Below, piece after piece: positions 40,839-53,433 of a stretch of 64,000 bases of DNA (its first letter is position 1; each line of letters begins with the position of its first letter). The stretch is taken from positions 32,156,652-32,220,651 of the forward strand of contig NC_083597.1 of NCBI RefSeq assembly GCF_020882245.1, given 5' to 3'. The position numbers were made by a program, and so were the translations under genes. The notes under the pieces are model-generated. The model worked only from the letters and a program-made list of their open reading frames with translations. It did no database searches and was not told where the DNA came from. The stretch comes from Rhopalosiphum padi (Eukaryota; Arthropoda; Insecta; Hemiptera; Aphididae).

Positions 40839-42039
40839 TATATATTTATTTTGATAAAATTTTGTTGTTATTTAATGTTACTTTTAATAATTAATATAGA
40901 GTAAAATATTATTGGATAATGTTGGTTTTCACTTTTCATATAACTATCTAAATCTAGCTGAAACTAGATTAATAGTTGAACATAGTTGTTTATACTATCA
41001 TTATTCATTTCTAATTGAATTGTAATGTAGTTCGTTATTTTAACTTGATGTTTTCATTTTATACAAGCGTACTAGTTATTTTTTCGTTGTAAATATATTT
41101 TAAAAATAATTACTTTAATAATACTTAGTATGCAGACATTTATTTCAATACTAAGGTAAAATTCGTCAAAGTATGCTTACAAAAAACAATAATCCACATG
41201 TTTATGAAGCTAAAAATGTTCGTATTTACGAACGACTAAGTAGAGACTTTTAGGTGAAAATAAAATTAACTATTTTTAATTAATCAATAAAAAATAAATT
41301 GCCAGTATTTAATTGAAACAAATGGTTAAGTTAAATGACTTGACAATTTAAAATAATAATTGCGTTAACTAATAAAATGTATTTTATGCGACCTACGTGT
41401 ATTAGGTATATAGACACATAGCTACGGAGATACTTATAACTTATATTGAATAATATCGTAACATTACATTTAATTTCATACTGAATAGTATTATATCAAT
41501 TATGGACATAAGTATTCAACACATTTAAATTTAATTTGGGCTGGTTCCACCACTGCAATATTGGGTATTGAAAATTAATTATGAATGAAACTTGAATAAT
41601 TTACCTGGTAATGAACTGAATATCTTTGTTTCCAATTTCCAGTAAAGAGTATAGCTTAATATTAGAATGATTGTTCAACAAAAATATAAGAGTCGAACAT
41701 AACAAAACCTTCTGAATATTTTTATTCTTTCCAAAAATATTCAAATAAAAGCAGCTGCAGCATGCCAGTAATAGTAGACTTCCATCAACGTGAAAGTTGG
41801 ACTGGTTGGAGCATAATATATAATATAATAATAAATAATAAATATATTATGTAATATATATTATTATAATATACATCATTATAATCTAAAATTAACGTAA
41901 CCAAGACTATCTGAACTGAAAGAAAAAAATTCCCAAGAAAAATCACACTGTGATAGTCGTGGAGCAAAATAAACAAAGAAATATAAAAACAATCTAAATA
42001 TATAATATTATTGTACTATCAAATTACAAATAAATACTG

Positions 42040-42176
42040 CTGCGACGGTAAAAATGTTTGCGAATTTCGTCCACGCGCTCCGGCGACCGTGTCGCTTGTC
42101 GATCACAATAAGTCAAGGTCGAAGTCGTCTAGTGTCAAGATGACAAGATTGAAGAATCGGTGAATGCAATATTATG
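42040..42176 (+). other. Isolated CpG-rich patch ending in a donor-like site
   Basis: The patch is clearly richer in CG than the surroundings (cgcgctccggcgaccgtgtcgc). It ends in ttat|gtaagtat, a very good plus-strand donor. It contains a 29-codon frame starting ATG at 42054, with no recognisable motif. It could be the first exon and promoter of an unseen plus-strand transcript, probably non-coding, or a repeat fragment. Confidence 0.3.
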
Positions 42177-42231
42177 TAAGTATAAATATGCACTACGCAG
42201 TACCTATGTATATAAACCTATTTATACAATG

Positions 42232-43034
42232 TGATTCATCAAACATGCTCACCCCATCTTTACTTTTATATTTTTTACATAATGAATTTATTCAAATCCT
42301 AATTTTTGGAATTTCAAATTATATTAATTAAATATACTCGAGGACAATATTTTTAATTATATATATATTATAATATTTAAGTAGTGTCCTGTGTCAATAT
42401 AAACTTACTTATTATTTCAAATAAAAACTTTTTTCTGCAAATTGCTAAGCGGGTACTTTTTTTAAAATGTTGATGTATTTAAATCAAAATTCAAACAAGT
42501 GATTTATGAGTTTTTTAAATGTTTCTACCGAGGATAATGTATAGTCCTTAAAAATGGTTTTACAAAAATAAAAAATATAAGCAACATCAAATCTACTAGC
42601 TGTTTTTTATACTTGGGTAATGTTTACAAGTTATAAAATGTTTTTAAAGTAATATTAATTACTAATTTACTATAATTTTCAAATCATTATCATGTCTTCC
42701 ATATCTTAAACACTTATATAATGAATAATAATGGACCAATATTATCAATTATAAGTTAAATGATTCAAAAACTAAGTAATTTAAATTAATATGTACTATT
42801 ATGTCGATATTTCCAACAAAAAAGCGTTTGTTTAGGAATTTAGGTACAAGAAAAAGGGTGATTCTCATTTAGAAAAGAAGTTAATATTGCCTTATTGCCT
42901 TTGACGCTATACTTAAATGATATAAAAAATAATTGAAATCACAGTCCTCAAATACATATAAAAATTCCAAAAATCAGGATTTAAGTAAATTTATTACTAA
43001 AAGAAAAATAGGGGTAAGCATACTTGGTGAATTA
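42232..43034. mobile_element. Long-inverted-repeat element, family B copy 2 (about 803 bp)
   Basis: The left end tgattcatcaaacatgctca is followed by cccc, tttac..aatgaatttatt and aaatcctaatttttggaatt. The reverse complement of the right end repeats this order (taattcaccaagtatgctta, cccc, taaatttacttaaatcct, atttttggaatt) over about 85 bp. The interior is non-coding. It belongs with the element at 30467-30882. Exact ends and target-site duplication were not resolved. Confidence 0.65.
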
Positions 43035-45526
43035 CCCCGCCCGTATAGATGGTATAAAAATATCGTACAATAGAACTTGATAATAATCAATAATCAACGT
43101 AGTGCGTATCTATATAATATCGAGAAGATTTTACAGGTCAAGAGGTTGACATACCTAATGGCTAATAATAATATTATCACCTGCACATCAGTTAAAAAAT
43201 AATCAATCATAGGTATATAACATTATTGACATCCGACGGTAGATCGATTTTCTAACGAGACATTTATCCGTAAAATATGTATTGTATTATAAATTTGTAA
43301 AACATTATACTGAATACATAACTTATTTGTAGCCTTTTATAGATCCTGTATGACTGTAGAAAATATTCCTGGATGATGAGGAACTATATTCATTAGGATG
43401 GAGAGTTACTCTACCGTAGGTACATCAAAAGTCAAAAAATACAGCTCAATTACAATTTTTACCTATTTAATATAACATTTTTTACTTATCGATCTTAACT
43501 ATACGGACAAAGTTATTTTTTAATATATTTAATTTTTGAATCGTTTTAGATGTTAAAAGATATATTGTATGGTGATTGGTATTAAGTAGATTATAAATTA
43601 ATTATAAATGATTTAATTTTCTTTAGATTTATTATGAAAATAAAAATATATATAACGCTGAAAATCGATTCATTTGTAATTGATTATATAAAGTTTTCTG
43701 AAATATTTTTAATAGACTAACTTGTTTTATCTACATATCAACTATTTCAAAAAAAACATCACTACTGCTTATAAAAAACCTATTTAAAAAGTTGTATAAT
43801 TATGAATAGATAGTATTTCTGACTTTAGTACCTATTACCTAATTGTAAATAATTTAAATACGCCTACATAAACATATATAGTTCGCTAATTACCCAAATA
43901 TACTAATAGAGAGTATGCTATAATATTATGCTATAAAAAACCATATAAACTTTATAATAATGCAAAAAAAATTCCTCTTATACTAACCTACATAATGATA
44001 AAATGTATTTACTTATAAGTTATAATAAGTATAGCTTATATATACTTCTAAGTAGGTACACGCATCGATTTCTCAACTAACTAATTGTATTTTGGATATA
44101 ACTATATAATCGTAAAGAAATATAGAAAAAAATTGTTTACTAAGTATATTTTACACTACTTGCTAGTGATTTCCAATAACTTGGAATTTGTATTAAACAA
44201 TTTTTTACCACGTCTTCTCCCTCCCATCAATCAACTCTTTATATTTGAGGTATAGTGCTATGGTGTAATATACGCTTGTTAAATTATTTTGCGAAAGTCG
44301 GAAAAAAGAAGACTGTCAATGACTGTGATCACGGTTGTAAGTGAATGTTGGCATTCACTTGGTAGGTTTTCGAACCGGTGCGTATCTGATCAATTTAGAC
44401 ATTCTTTAAAATTTAATCACGTTTTCCGCGTGCGAAAAAAAACCAAAAATACAATGACAATAATATTTTATTAAATGTGTTGTGAAAAAAAAACTAAAAA
44501 GTCACGACACATTTATATTATATTTATATATAAAGTATACATAGGTACCTACTATTAGTTATTACAACACTTATACCTACCTATCTACCTATAAACTTAT
44601 TGTAATCCTACTATGTGACTATATATAATATTATTTTAATATTTTTTGGATCACGCGCCGTGTGGTACTGCTGTGCAATGTGCAGTATAATTATATAATT
44701 ATTATAATAGGCACGCATTGTTATAATCGTGTCAGTGATGTTTATTATTCGCATGACACGATGTATTGGTGTATGGAATATATATATTATATATAAGTAC
44801 CTACGCAAAAATGTTTACACCGCACACACTTCATACGTCATACCTGATATATTATAGTTGCTGCAGTTTGGGTCATGGTTTTAAAATTATGTATTGCTGT
44901 CATGGAATACCTATGTATACATTATGTAGTTAGTACGACCAATGGCGTGTGATGTATGCGATGTTGCACTGTTATTTTGTTAAGTATTATTATACCTATA
45001 CTACAACAAAAATGTGTTGTCACCATGGTTCAGATCGATTCATGATTGTATCGTATATTCGTATTCGTTAGATACATAATATAGATACAGCCGTATACCT
45101 ACTATTATTTGTTAAGTACTATAGTTATACTGATTTCGAAATGCTTAAAATTAGGTAGGCACTAAGTGCTTTTTTTTGCTTTAATCTCTTTATAGATTCG
45201 TTTATCATTTTATATTAATATCACCATGTCTACATGTAAACCGAAACGAAAAACATTTTCAATTTAATATACGTTCAAACAGTTCAGGCATTTTTCTTAT
45301 ATGGTGTATGTATACTGTGTATACTCGAAAAGTAGACATTTGACTAGGAAAAAAATAATTTCTTGACAAGTGACTTCTTTTTTTCCGTGTGGTTGTATCT
45401 ATCACAACTAAGGTAAGGACCACAGAAGTATGACTTCAACCTCAATAATTACATTATTCATTGTATAATTATACGAAAAATGTATACAAAACTATCATAA
45501 AAATATAGAATAATAATACATTTACA

Positions 45527-46201
45527 CAGGGTCGTATTCAGGACGGTTTTCTAGGGTCATGTCTGGAGCCCGACCCTAAGCCTATTTTTAAGGGACCCAA
45601 ACCTAAAAAAAATCAGGCCTAACCCTAAAAAAAGGGTGCCCGAAAGGACACATACTAGTTGCGGACAAATTATTTCAGGTCAATATTATAACATAACAAT
45701 TGCGGACACGCGTTTCGTTGTCATAATACTAATTGCGTACAGAGATTATTTTTAATAAAAACCACGTGAGTTTTCCGTCAATCACACGTAACTTTTTAAG
45801 TTTTTCACTATACATTTTTATACAGAAAAATAGAAAATAAACGAACAGAAAGACAACACTACGACAGATATTAAGCAAGCGAGTAAGGTTGTCGATAAAG
45901 TGCAGATTAAACATATTTTTTGACAGCCGTTTCAAAAGCACCTGCACAATCTTAATGGTGATAAATAATATATATATATATATATAATGTATATATATAA
46001 ATCGTTAATATCGAACAGTTCCCAACGTCCACAATCGTTAATATCAAAAATAATAATTGGACATTTATCCGCAATTCGTATCTTATATTTGTGTCCGCAA
46101 TTCGTATGTTACCTTTTTAGATTTCGTCCGCAACTCACGTGGTTTTTGTCACTTTGTCCGCAATTCGGAAACACCGCCCGAAAAAGCTGAATACGGCACT
46201 G
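45527..46201. mobile_element. 675-bp inverted-repeat element with arrays of a GTCCGCAATTCG word
   Basis: The termini are cagggtcgtattcag and, on the reverse complement of the right end, cagtgccgtattcag. Flanking octamers catttaca (45519-45526) and caggtaca (46202-46209) agree at 6 of 8 positions. The left half carries ttgcggacaaatt, attgcggacacgcg and aattgcgtacag. The right half carries the same word in opposite orientation at least four times (tccgcaattcgtat twice, gtccgcaactcacg, gtccgcaattcgga). Such subterminal arrays are typical transposase-binding sites in hAT-like elements. Several overlapping short frames between 45729 and 46297 are by-products of the repeat. Confidence 0.7.
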
Positions 46202-46739
46202 CAGGTACAATAATATACATTCATAGATGCCAACGCCTAAGTGACTGAAGCTTATATGGCTAAATCTAAAATATATATATGCACAAAATAAATGCACATA
46301 GATAGTTTCGCAAATTTAAATTCTAATACCCTTAATACAGCTCACATTCTTCCGTTTACATTAGGATTAAGATCTAACCTATATAGATAACTTTTTCCAT
46401 TAAACGGTTAGCCAAACGCCAAGTATTACAAGTGAAGTGAAGTGCCAAATCCATTAACTGTTAGGTTCGGTTGAGACGTAGGTCGTATATTATAATATAT
46501 TATACAAGAATATTAAATTAAATCAAACTATTAACTTAGATATGTTTTTAGCATTCCTACACAGCTACATAGAATGTACTGATAATATAATGATATTTCC
46601 TCTTTCATTTGTGCATGATACAGATCTGATGTACTCAAATTATGCGTTATAGTTTCAAAACGATGTGTGTGGTTTTTTTTTTTTATGTGTATTAGTATCA
46701 CTATAGTCTATAGTGATAAAAGTAAGGGAGTTCTGTAGA

Positions 46740-47480
46740 AAGAATAATTTTTTTAGTCTCTGGGTGGATCGATGAATGTTCTGATTGTATTATTTGTATT
46801 CATGTAATGATGTATTTGTTTTTCATATACTTATGTATATTGTATACACGATAAATAGTCGAAAAACTTCGATTTTCAGCTTTGAGGATAAAAAGTTGGA
46901 TCTATAGTTTGTGTTTTACTTGTTTTAGAAAAATTTCCTTTATTTTTAAAATAATCGGGAGAAAAAAAGAATTATTATTAAGAATTACAGGAATTTCACG
47001 CAAATTTGATATTGATCAAATCGATTTTCTTTTGTGGTATAACTCGAATAGAAAACGAATAGCCATAGATACTTGAAATTTTCACAAAATTTTTATGATC
47101 ATTTTCTATGTATAATATAATTCGAAGAATATTTCGACTCTTTTTAAACTATTTATAGACATTTTAAAATTTTCATTTTTTAGTTTTTTTTTATAAATAT
47201 TGGTAAAAAATTATTCTAGATAAAAAAATACTTGGAAATTTAATGAAAGATTCCTCATAAGTTGTTCTATTAAAGAATATCTAACATTTATAATTAAAAT
47301 AAATTTTATACGCATTTAAAATTTATAAAATTCATCATAATCTCGACAATTAGAAATTATTTTATAATTAGAAACTTGTAAAAAATGTTCTGTCTATATC
47401 TAAAATTTGAAAATTTTGAATTCATATGTTTTGAAACCTATATTAAAAATAAAAATTGGTTCTGCTCAAAATCTAAAACA
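46740..47480. repeat. Copy of the decayed dispersed repeat also seen at 12 kb
   Basis: It begins with a ctgggtggatcgatgaatgt segment comparable to the gagtggagcgttgaatgt at 11993. It continues with aaaataatcgggagaaa and atagatacttgaaattttc, comparable to words at 12190-12330. It ends at ggttctgctcaaaatc. No intact frame. The 64-codon frame at 46882 is inside it. Confidence 0.45.
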
Positions 47481-47495
47481 ATTCAATTGTTATTG

Positions 47496-47892
47496 CATAG
47501 GCGAAACTACGGCCTAGTCCAGCTAGGCCATAGCCCAGGCTAATTGGCTCCGTATAATGTATACATTTGCTAAGAACATATTATTTTAAATATAATGAAA
47601 TAAATTAGGTATAAATGCGAAAATAATTTGAGAAATTAATTGTACATAATAAATAGTTTAATATATTTAAAATATATTTAGTATCCGTATTATTTCACAT
47701 GTAAGATTTTAATTTAATTTAAGTGATACAATTTTAGATTTATGACATCAATAATTACTTATGTTATACATTTGTATTGTAATAAAAAACATTGGTGTTC
47801 CCTATCGCCCTCCACCCTTTCTTTTGGCTATGATAGGTGCAAAATGACTCATGAGTGGCCCAGTCTAATTAAAATATCTAGTTCCGCCTATG
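47496..47892. mobile_element. 397-bp MITE-like element with CATAGGCG ends
   Basis: The left end cataggcgaaactac is matched by the right end tagttccgcctatg in inverted orientation (13 of 14 positions). A GC-rich subterminal block (ggcctagtccagctaggcc) follows the left end, and a gtggcccagtctaatt block precedes the right end. No target-site duplication was found, so the boundaries are less certain than for the hAT copies. Confidence 0.55.
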
Positions 47893-49744
47893 ATTTTTTT
47901 GTATTAAGTATTTAGATATATTGACATCTGTATATTTTTATACTTCAACCGCCATCATTCGATGAATGACATTGAAATTTTTGAATTGCCTTTTTTTTTC
48001 AATACACGTAATCATGTTTTGTACTTAAAATAAATCTGTTTTGAAAAGTGTTGGTATTTCCATAAGGGCATATGACATTAATTATCTGCAGTAATGCCAT
48101 AATGGATATAGATATACTTGCTAACACCATGAATAGGTACCCAACATTTAAAGTACTATAACTTCAGAATCCTACAACAGGTCTTAGTACGCAGATTAAA
48201 ATATCATGCAGGTACTTACTCATATGACGTCTATGTCATCTTATAATTGATTAACATAATTAATAATTATGCTATATTTTTAATTTTTAAAGGAGCTAGC
48301 CGAGCATCCTACGTATTCAATACCTACGTAATAACAGGTATGATATTAATACTTAATCTAATTGTTGATACGTATAACATGACGTAAATACGTCAATAAT
48401 ACTATTTATTTATCATATCATTGTGGAAGTAAACTTTCAATAAAATAAATGTTTTTTATTTTATTTTTATACACTTATATAAGATCAGAAATAATCTAAT
48501 GAATTACGGAAAACCTTATTATTTGATAAGATAATGGAACCGAGTTTGATTTAATTGTTCTGCAGTTATTAAAATAATAGGTGCCTAATAAGTAATAAAT
48601 AATAAACCATAAAAATTACTATCGACTTATTCAAACAAAAACAAAATATAAACGTTTTTAAGTTAATTTGCTTATAATATTATTATTGTAAGTAGGTACT
48701 AGGGTTGTATAGACATGCAGTTATTGTGTATAATATATTATCATTTTATCTTAAATTTTTGGCATAAAAAACTTTTTCTTCATAAAGTTTCCTATTTATA
48801 CAACTATTAAAAACCAACTCTGTGACAATAAGTTACCATGTAAATTTTAAACCATATAGCCAAAAAGGTAATACAATTATATACTTATTATAATACTATA
48901 ATAATTATAGGTAGTAGTATTATAATTATGGTATATTATAATTGAACTCTACACGCGCTTATGATGAAGATCAATTTCATAGTTCTGAAAAAATAACTTA
49001 CACGATTAAATTAGATTAAATTGCAGGTTTAGAAAGCGATGTTATATAGATGAGACATGAGACTCTATAATAGAGTGCATAAATGATCAATATTGAATGT
49101 GAATATGTGATCACTAGGTACGGATTAGACTACGATGAGGTCATCATATTATATTATTCTGTATACTTATGAATATATGATATAATTTACATCAAACAAG
49201 GAGAAAAGTACTAGGAAATGTCAAATGACTAATGAGTAGTAGTAGTACGACTACCTACAACGAGAATTTTATGTCTTAACATAGAGGCATCATAAAGCAA
49301 TACGAAACCCCTGTAATAAATTATACAGATAATAATATTTTCAAGGAAATGTGCCATCTAATTAGTACAATTCTCGGGGATATTTGGAACAACCTAGAAG
49401 AATATAAATTATATAAGATAGATATATTATAATATAAAATATTATTATTTATTATGTACACATAACACTGAGTTATATATTAAATTAAAATAATTAAGTA
49501 ATATAATATTATTAATATCATATATATATTAAAACGATAAGATATGCTGTTATAAATAATGTCAATTGACAATATTATGTATTTATGTCATAAACTTCAG
49601 TTTTAAAGTGGAATGGAATATGGATACAAATCCCTGTACAAGGAAAGTCCTTTGTATTATTCGAAAAAAGTAGCAATAAGGATAATGGGTATATATATTA
49701 AGTATAAACAGATATTAAATTATTAAATCTTAATCATAAATATA

Positions 49745-49970
49745 GTTACTAATTTAAATATATAAAAGGTAAACGTGACTGATTGACCGATCTATTAACA
49801 AACAGCACAAACCAATAAATGGATCGGGCTGAAATTTTGCACACAGATAGCTATGACACAAGCATCCACTAAGAAATGATTTTTAAAATATCAACCCCTA
49901 AAAAGATAAAATATCTTATTGTATAGAAAAAATACAGTCTAACTCGAGCAATGCTGTACAATACAGCTAG
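49745..49970 (+). mobile_element. Possible short non-autonomous Helitron-like element
   Basis: The right end has the small hairpin ctgta-caa-tacag directly followed by CTAG and then T, as expected for a Helitron 3' terminus. The body (ctgattgaccgatctatt, then aatggatcgggctgaaattt, tttgcacacagatagct) resembles short Helitron-like repeats of other insects as I remember them. The 5' TC end was not fixed. Confidence 0.4.
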
Positions 49971-49993
49971 TAGGTAATTAGTATAATATAAAA

Positions 49994-50315
49994 CAGGGGT
50001 GGCGAAACTTTTTGGAGTAAAGTGCCAAGTTTTCCCAATCAAAGTTTTAAAAATTTTTCACGTGACCAAAGGAAATTATATTTTCTAAGGATAAAAATAA
50101 AGTCACAGATTTATTATATATTATCTTATTAAGTATAGCACACCTTTTTTTTTGTAATTATAATTTTTTAAATGTATATAATTTGTTTCTTTACAACAGT
50201 TATAATCAAAACTTTATTAATAGCATAATCTCTAATATTTTCAATTTTTTCCCGTGCCATTGAAATTTTATCAACGTACCACCTTTGGCACGTGTGCTGT
50301 AGTTCGCCACTCTTG
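49994..50315. mobile_element. hAT-type MITE, family A copy 2 (inverted relative to copy 1)
   Basis: It has terminal caggggtggcgaaa and ttcgccactcttg. Its reverse complement matches the element at 26645-26919 along its length, with an extra segment of about 45 bp in the middle. Flanking octamers (atataaaa and ctgtatag) do not match, so this copy has lost its duplication or is rearranged at one end. Confidence 0.75.
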
Positions 50316-50649
50316 CTGTATAGGTATACGGTATACCTGATCCTGACTCACGTTTTATTTCTTAAGATTTTCTTTCAATAACACGATTTTGTTTTAACCA
50401 TTTTAATTTCAATGGGTTATGGCCTTATGGGTAGGTTCTAGTTTTCTTGGATTTTTTACCAATACAAATTTACAAATTATACATACAACTATATGAGATA
50501 TGAAATGAATAACATAAATATTAATAAGATCATAAAGTGCAGAAGATATTCCTCAGATAGTTACCTAATACTTGAGAATCTAAAAATATGTTAGACGCGC
50601 GTAAATAAATTTTAAACTACGTATAGACAATAGGCATATTATACATTTA

Positions 50650-51370
50650 TACATTTTAGCTTGTAGTACGCAATTTTAAAGTATTTTAATGAAATTCGAG
50701 TGCACTTTACGGTAGGTAGATACTTTTAAATTAAGTATGAAACAATCAATGAGATAAGATAAAAAATTAAAATAGTCTTTGAATTTAAAATATATATCCA
50801 TAATAAGTTATTTTGACGTATTAAAATACCTACAGATGATACTTATTTTTAAAAGTATATAAATATATAATACGTATTAGAAATTTGAATATTCAGTAAA
50901 ATAAAATATTCAAGTATACATACAGATTATATAAAAAAGCAATTATAGGTAGATACTTTCAAATACTTTTGACTTGTTTTCTTTTATAAATTAACTGATT
51001 CAACATTTTTTACCATTTCTATACATAACAATATAACATTATAATTGTATAGAAGATTTTCCCTCAATTATTTGGTATAACGTATAACTATAATTTATAC
51101 TCCTTTATTATTTTTCCTAACAAAGTATTTGAAGTTACATAAAAAAATAAAAATACATATAATATTACATACAAAAATTCTAAGTTTACCTCAATATTTT
51201 TTTTCATTATTTTACACAATGTAATTTAAAATAGGAAATATATAGACTAAAAAGAAAAAGTATAGGCACCTATTTGAAAATTAGTATATTATTTTAAATA
51301 CAGATACTCGTACTTTGAGAAAGCATTTAAAATATTTTGTTCGAGTATTTTTTTTTCAGAACCTATGGAC
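50650..51370. repeat. AGTATTT-rich dispersed repeat, copy 2
   Basis: Same word order as 33690-34200: agtatttt units, tcaatattttttttc, ggaaatatatagac, then acagatactcgtactttgag and aaaatattttgttcgag. Non-coding. Confidence 0.5.
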
Positions 51371-52950
51371 TCATTTTTTAATTTAAAAATGATAACATAA
51401 ATTTATGTTTATTCTTTTAATAATAATGAATTGCTACAATTTTAATATTGGCCATCACAATCATCACATAGTACATATAGATACAATTTCAAAATTAGGT
51501 ATAATATTAAAATATGTATAAAGTGTTTAGGTTATTCATTTCCAAATTAATTATGTGTGTTGTGTAATAACGACATTGTTAATACTGAAATCGATTGACA
51601 CACATAAGCAATTGCGTTAACTAAAATGAATATGTATTAGTTTTACGGAATGGTCAAATAGAGTTAAATTCGAATTTTACCTTTTTTTAACCCGGACACA
51701 TTTACCACATTTTATTTTAGATAAATAGTGTAGTTAGACAAATCCCCACGTAACTCTTGCGTAGGTATAGTATTTTTTATTTTTTGTGAGAACTAAGAAG
51801 CTAATATTAATAATTTAAATAATAACACAAATTAATAACAAAATAAAAATGTTGAATAATTTCTAATTTTTTAGTACCTATACTAGGTAGAATGAAGCTA
51901 CTAAACTAGGCTCTAGCGATCAAAAATCAAAATGTATATAATTTACATAATTAACTATTAAGTATAGGTACTAGGTAGGTACCAGTGATGACTAATGAAC
52001 ATATAACAGATAACAGTTACTTGTTGTTGTTGTTATACTGTTATATTATGGTAAATGGTAACAGTGTTTTACTTAACAGTACCTACCTGTCCTACCTACA
52101 TAGCTACATAAGAAATGTTCATGTCATAAATCATAATATAAATTGTTCGTTTTAAATCCTTTGAGCAATCATACATGCAATTTGTGTCAAAATGAATAAA
52201 CATATTATATTGTTTTTTTAAGATAATTTAATGTAAGTAGGCTACACTTGCAATTAAATCCGCTCTCGAGTATAGTGATTGCAAATACCAATAGGCAATA
52301 ACCGAAGTAAAGTAGGTATAAAAAACTATTGAAATGTGTAACATTTAAAAAAAAAAATTTAATTGTAATTTATTAAGTTGACTTATTGCAATATTTTTAA
52401 ATTACAGAATAACTATTGCAAATATATATATATAGTTAGTGTTGGAATTTTAAGCAGTCTTTTTAAACTTTTGTATCGACACACAGCTGCTCCCCTCTCT
52501 CCAAGTCACCCAAGTGCCTACCTATGACTATCATACGACATCGTATCGTATAATCTACCCCCCCCCCCCAATCAAAAATCCTAGATTTATCACTGGTAGG
52601 AGTACTAATCAAATCATATTTCTTTTACTACAAAAGACATTACCTATATAATATATATATATATTTATTTTTATTTTAACATTACTTTATAAGTATTAGG
52701 TACAATAAATGCATACAATATGAATATAAAATGAATATACACACATGAGGAATACATTTTAAATTTGATACAAATTATTTGTAGGTAGACTACAAAAATA
52801 CTTTAAAATCACTTTTTAATAGGATTTTTAGTAAAAAAAAAACTAACTATTATCTAATATACACATTAGGTACTATTAGGTATAAAAAAATAAAAATAAA
52901 TGTTCTATAAATCTAAATAGAAGGAAAGCAAGTATTACTATACTATAAGG

Positions 52951-53146
52951 CAGCGGTTCCCAAATTGTGCACCGCGGTGCCCTAGGGGCACCTCGAACAC
53001 TTTCTAAGGGCACCGCGGTCCACGTAAAATTAGTTATCAATGAGTATTTTTTTTGTTCTGTCTTTCGTGTTATTCACAGCAGGGCACCGTGGCTAAAATT
53101 GGGTCCAAAAAAAGGCACCGCGGAAAATAAAGCTTGGGAACCGCTG
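52951..53146. mobile_element. 196-bp hAT-type MITE with perfect 8-bp target-site duplication
   Basis: The ends are cagcggttcccaaa and ttgggaaccgctg. The identical octamer ctataagg flanks it at 52943-52950 and 53147-53154. The subterminal region repeats the word gcaccgcgg/ggcaccg several times in both orientations. The 61-codon frame at 52967-53152 is contained in the element and is not a gene. Confidence 0.88.
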
Positions 53147-53186
53147 CTATAAGGTATTACATAACTCATTATATACAACTTGCTTT

Positions 53187-53433
53187 CAGTGGCGTATCTA
53201 GCACAAAATAATTGGGTAGACCAGTTTTGTTCTGTAGCGTGTAAGTGTGTTTAATACTATTAAGGAAGATTTATCTTATATCATATGGAATATGGGTATG
53301 ATAATAACATTCAATTATAAATATTAATAATATTAATAGTAACATTTTTATTTTTGATATAAAAAAACCAAACAGTCATATAAAAATTGGGTAGGCCCGG
53401 GCCTAGTCGGCCTACCCTGTAAACACACCACTG
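53187..53433. mobile_element. 247-bp hAT-type MITE with CAGTGGCG ends
   Basis: The left end cagtggcgtatctag is matched by the right end acaccactg in inverted orientation. Flanking octamers cttgcttt (53179-53186) and cttgcgtt (53434-53441) agree at 7 of 8. Near the right end is a GC-rich block (aggcccgggcctagtcggcc). It lies 33 bp beyond the preceding hAT copy. Confidence 0.72.

Noticed and set aside
44289..44474. 61-codon frame and a gtgaatgttggcattcac palindrome
   Set aside because: Checked as a possible exon or tRNA; no tRNA arms and no coding family visible.
45987..46297. Three overlapping short frames
   Set aside because: They share repeated peptides because they read the GTCCGCAATTCG array of a transposon in different frames.
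52967..53152. 61-codon frame
   Set aside because: Lies almost wholly inside a 196-bp MITE with a perfect target-site duplication.
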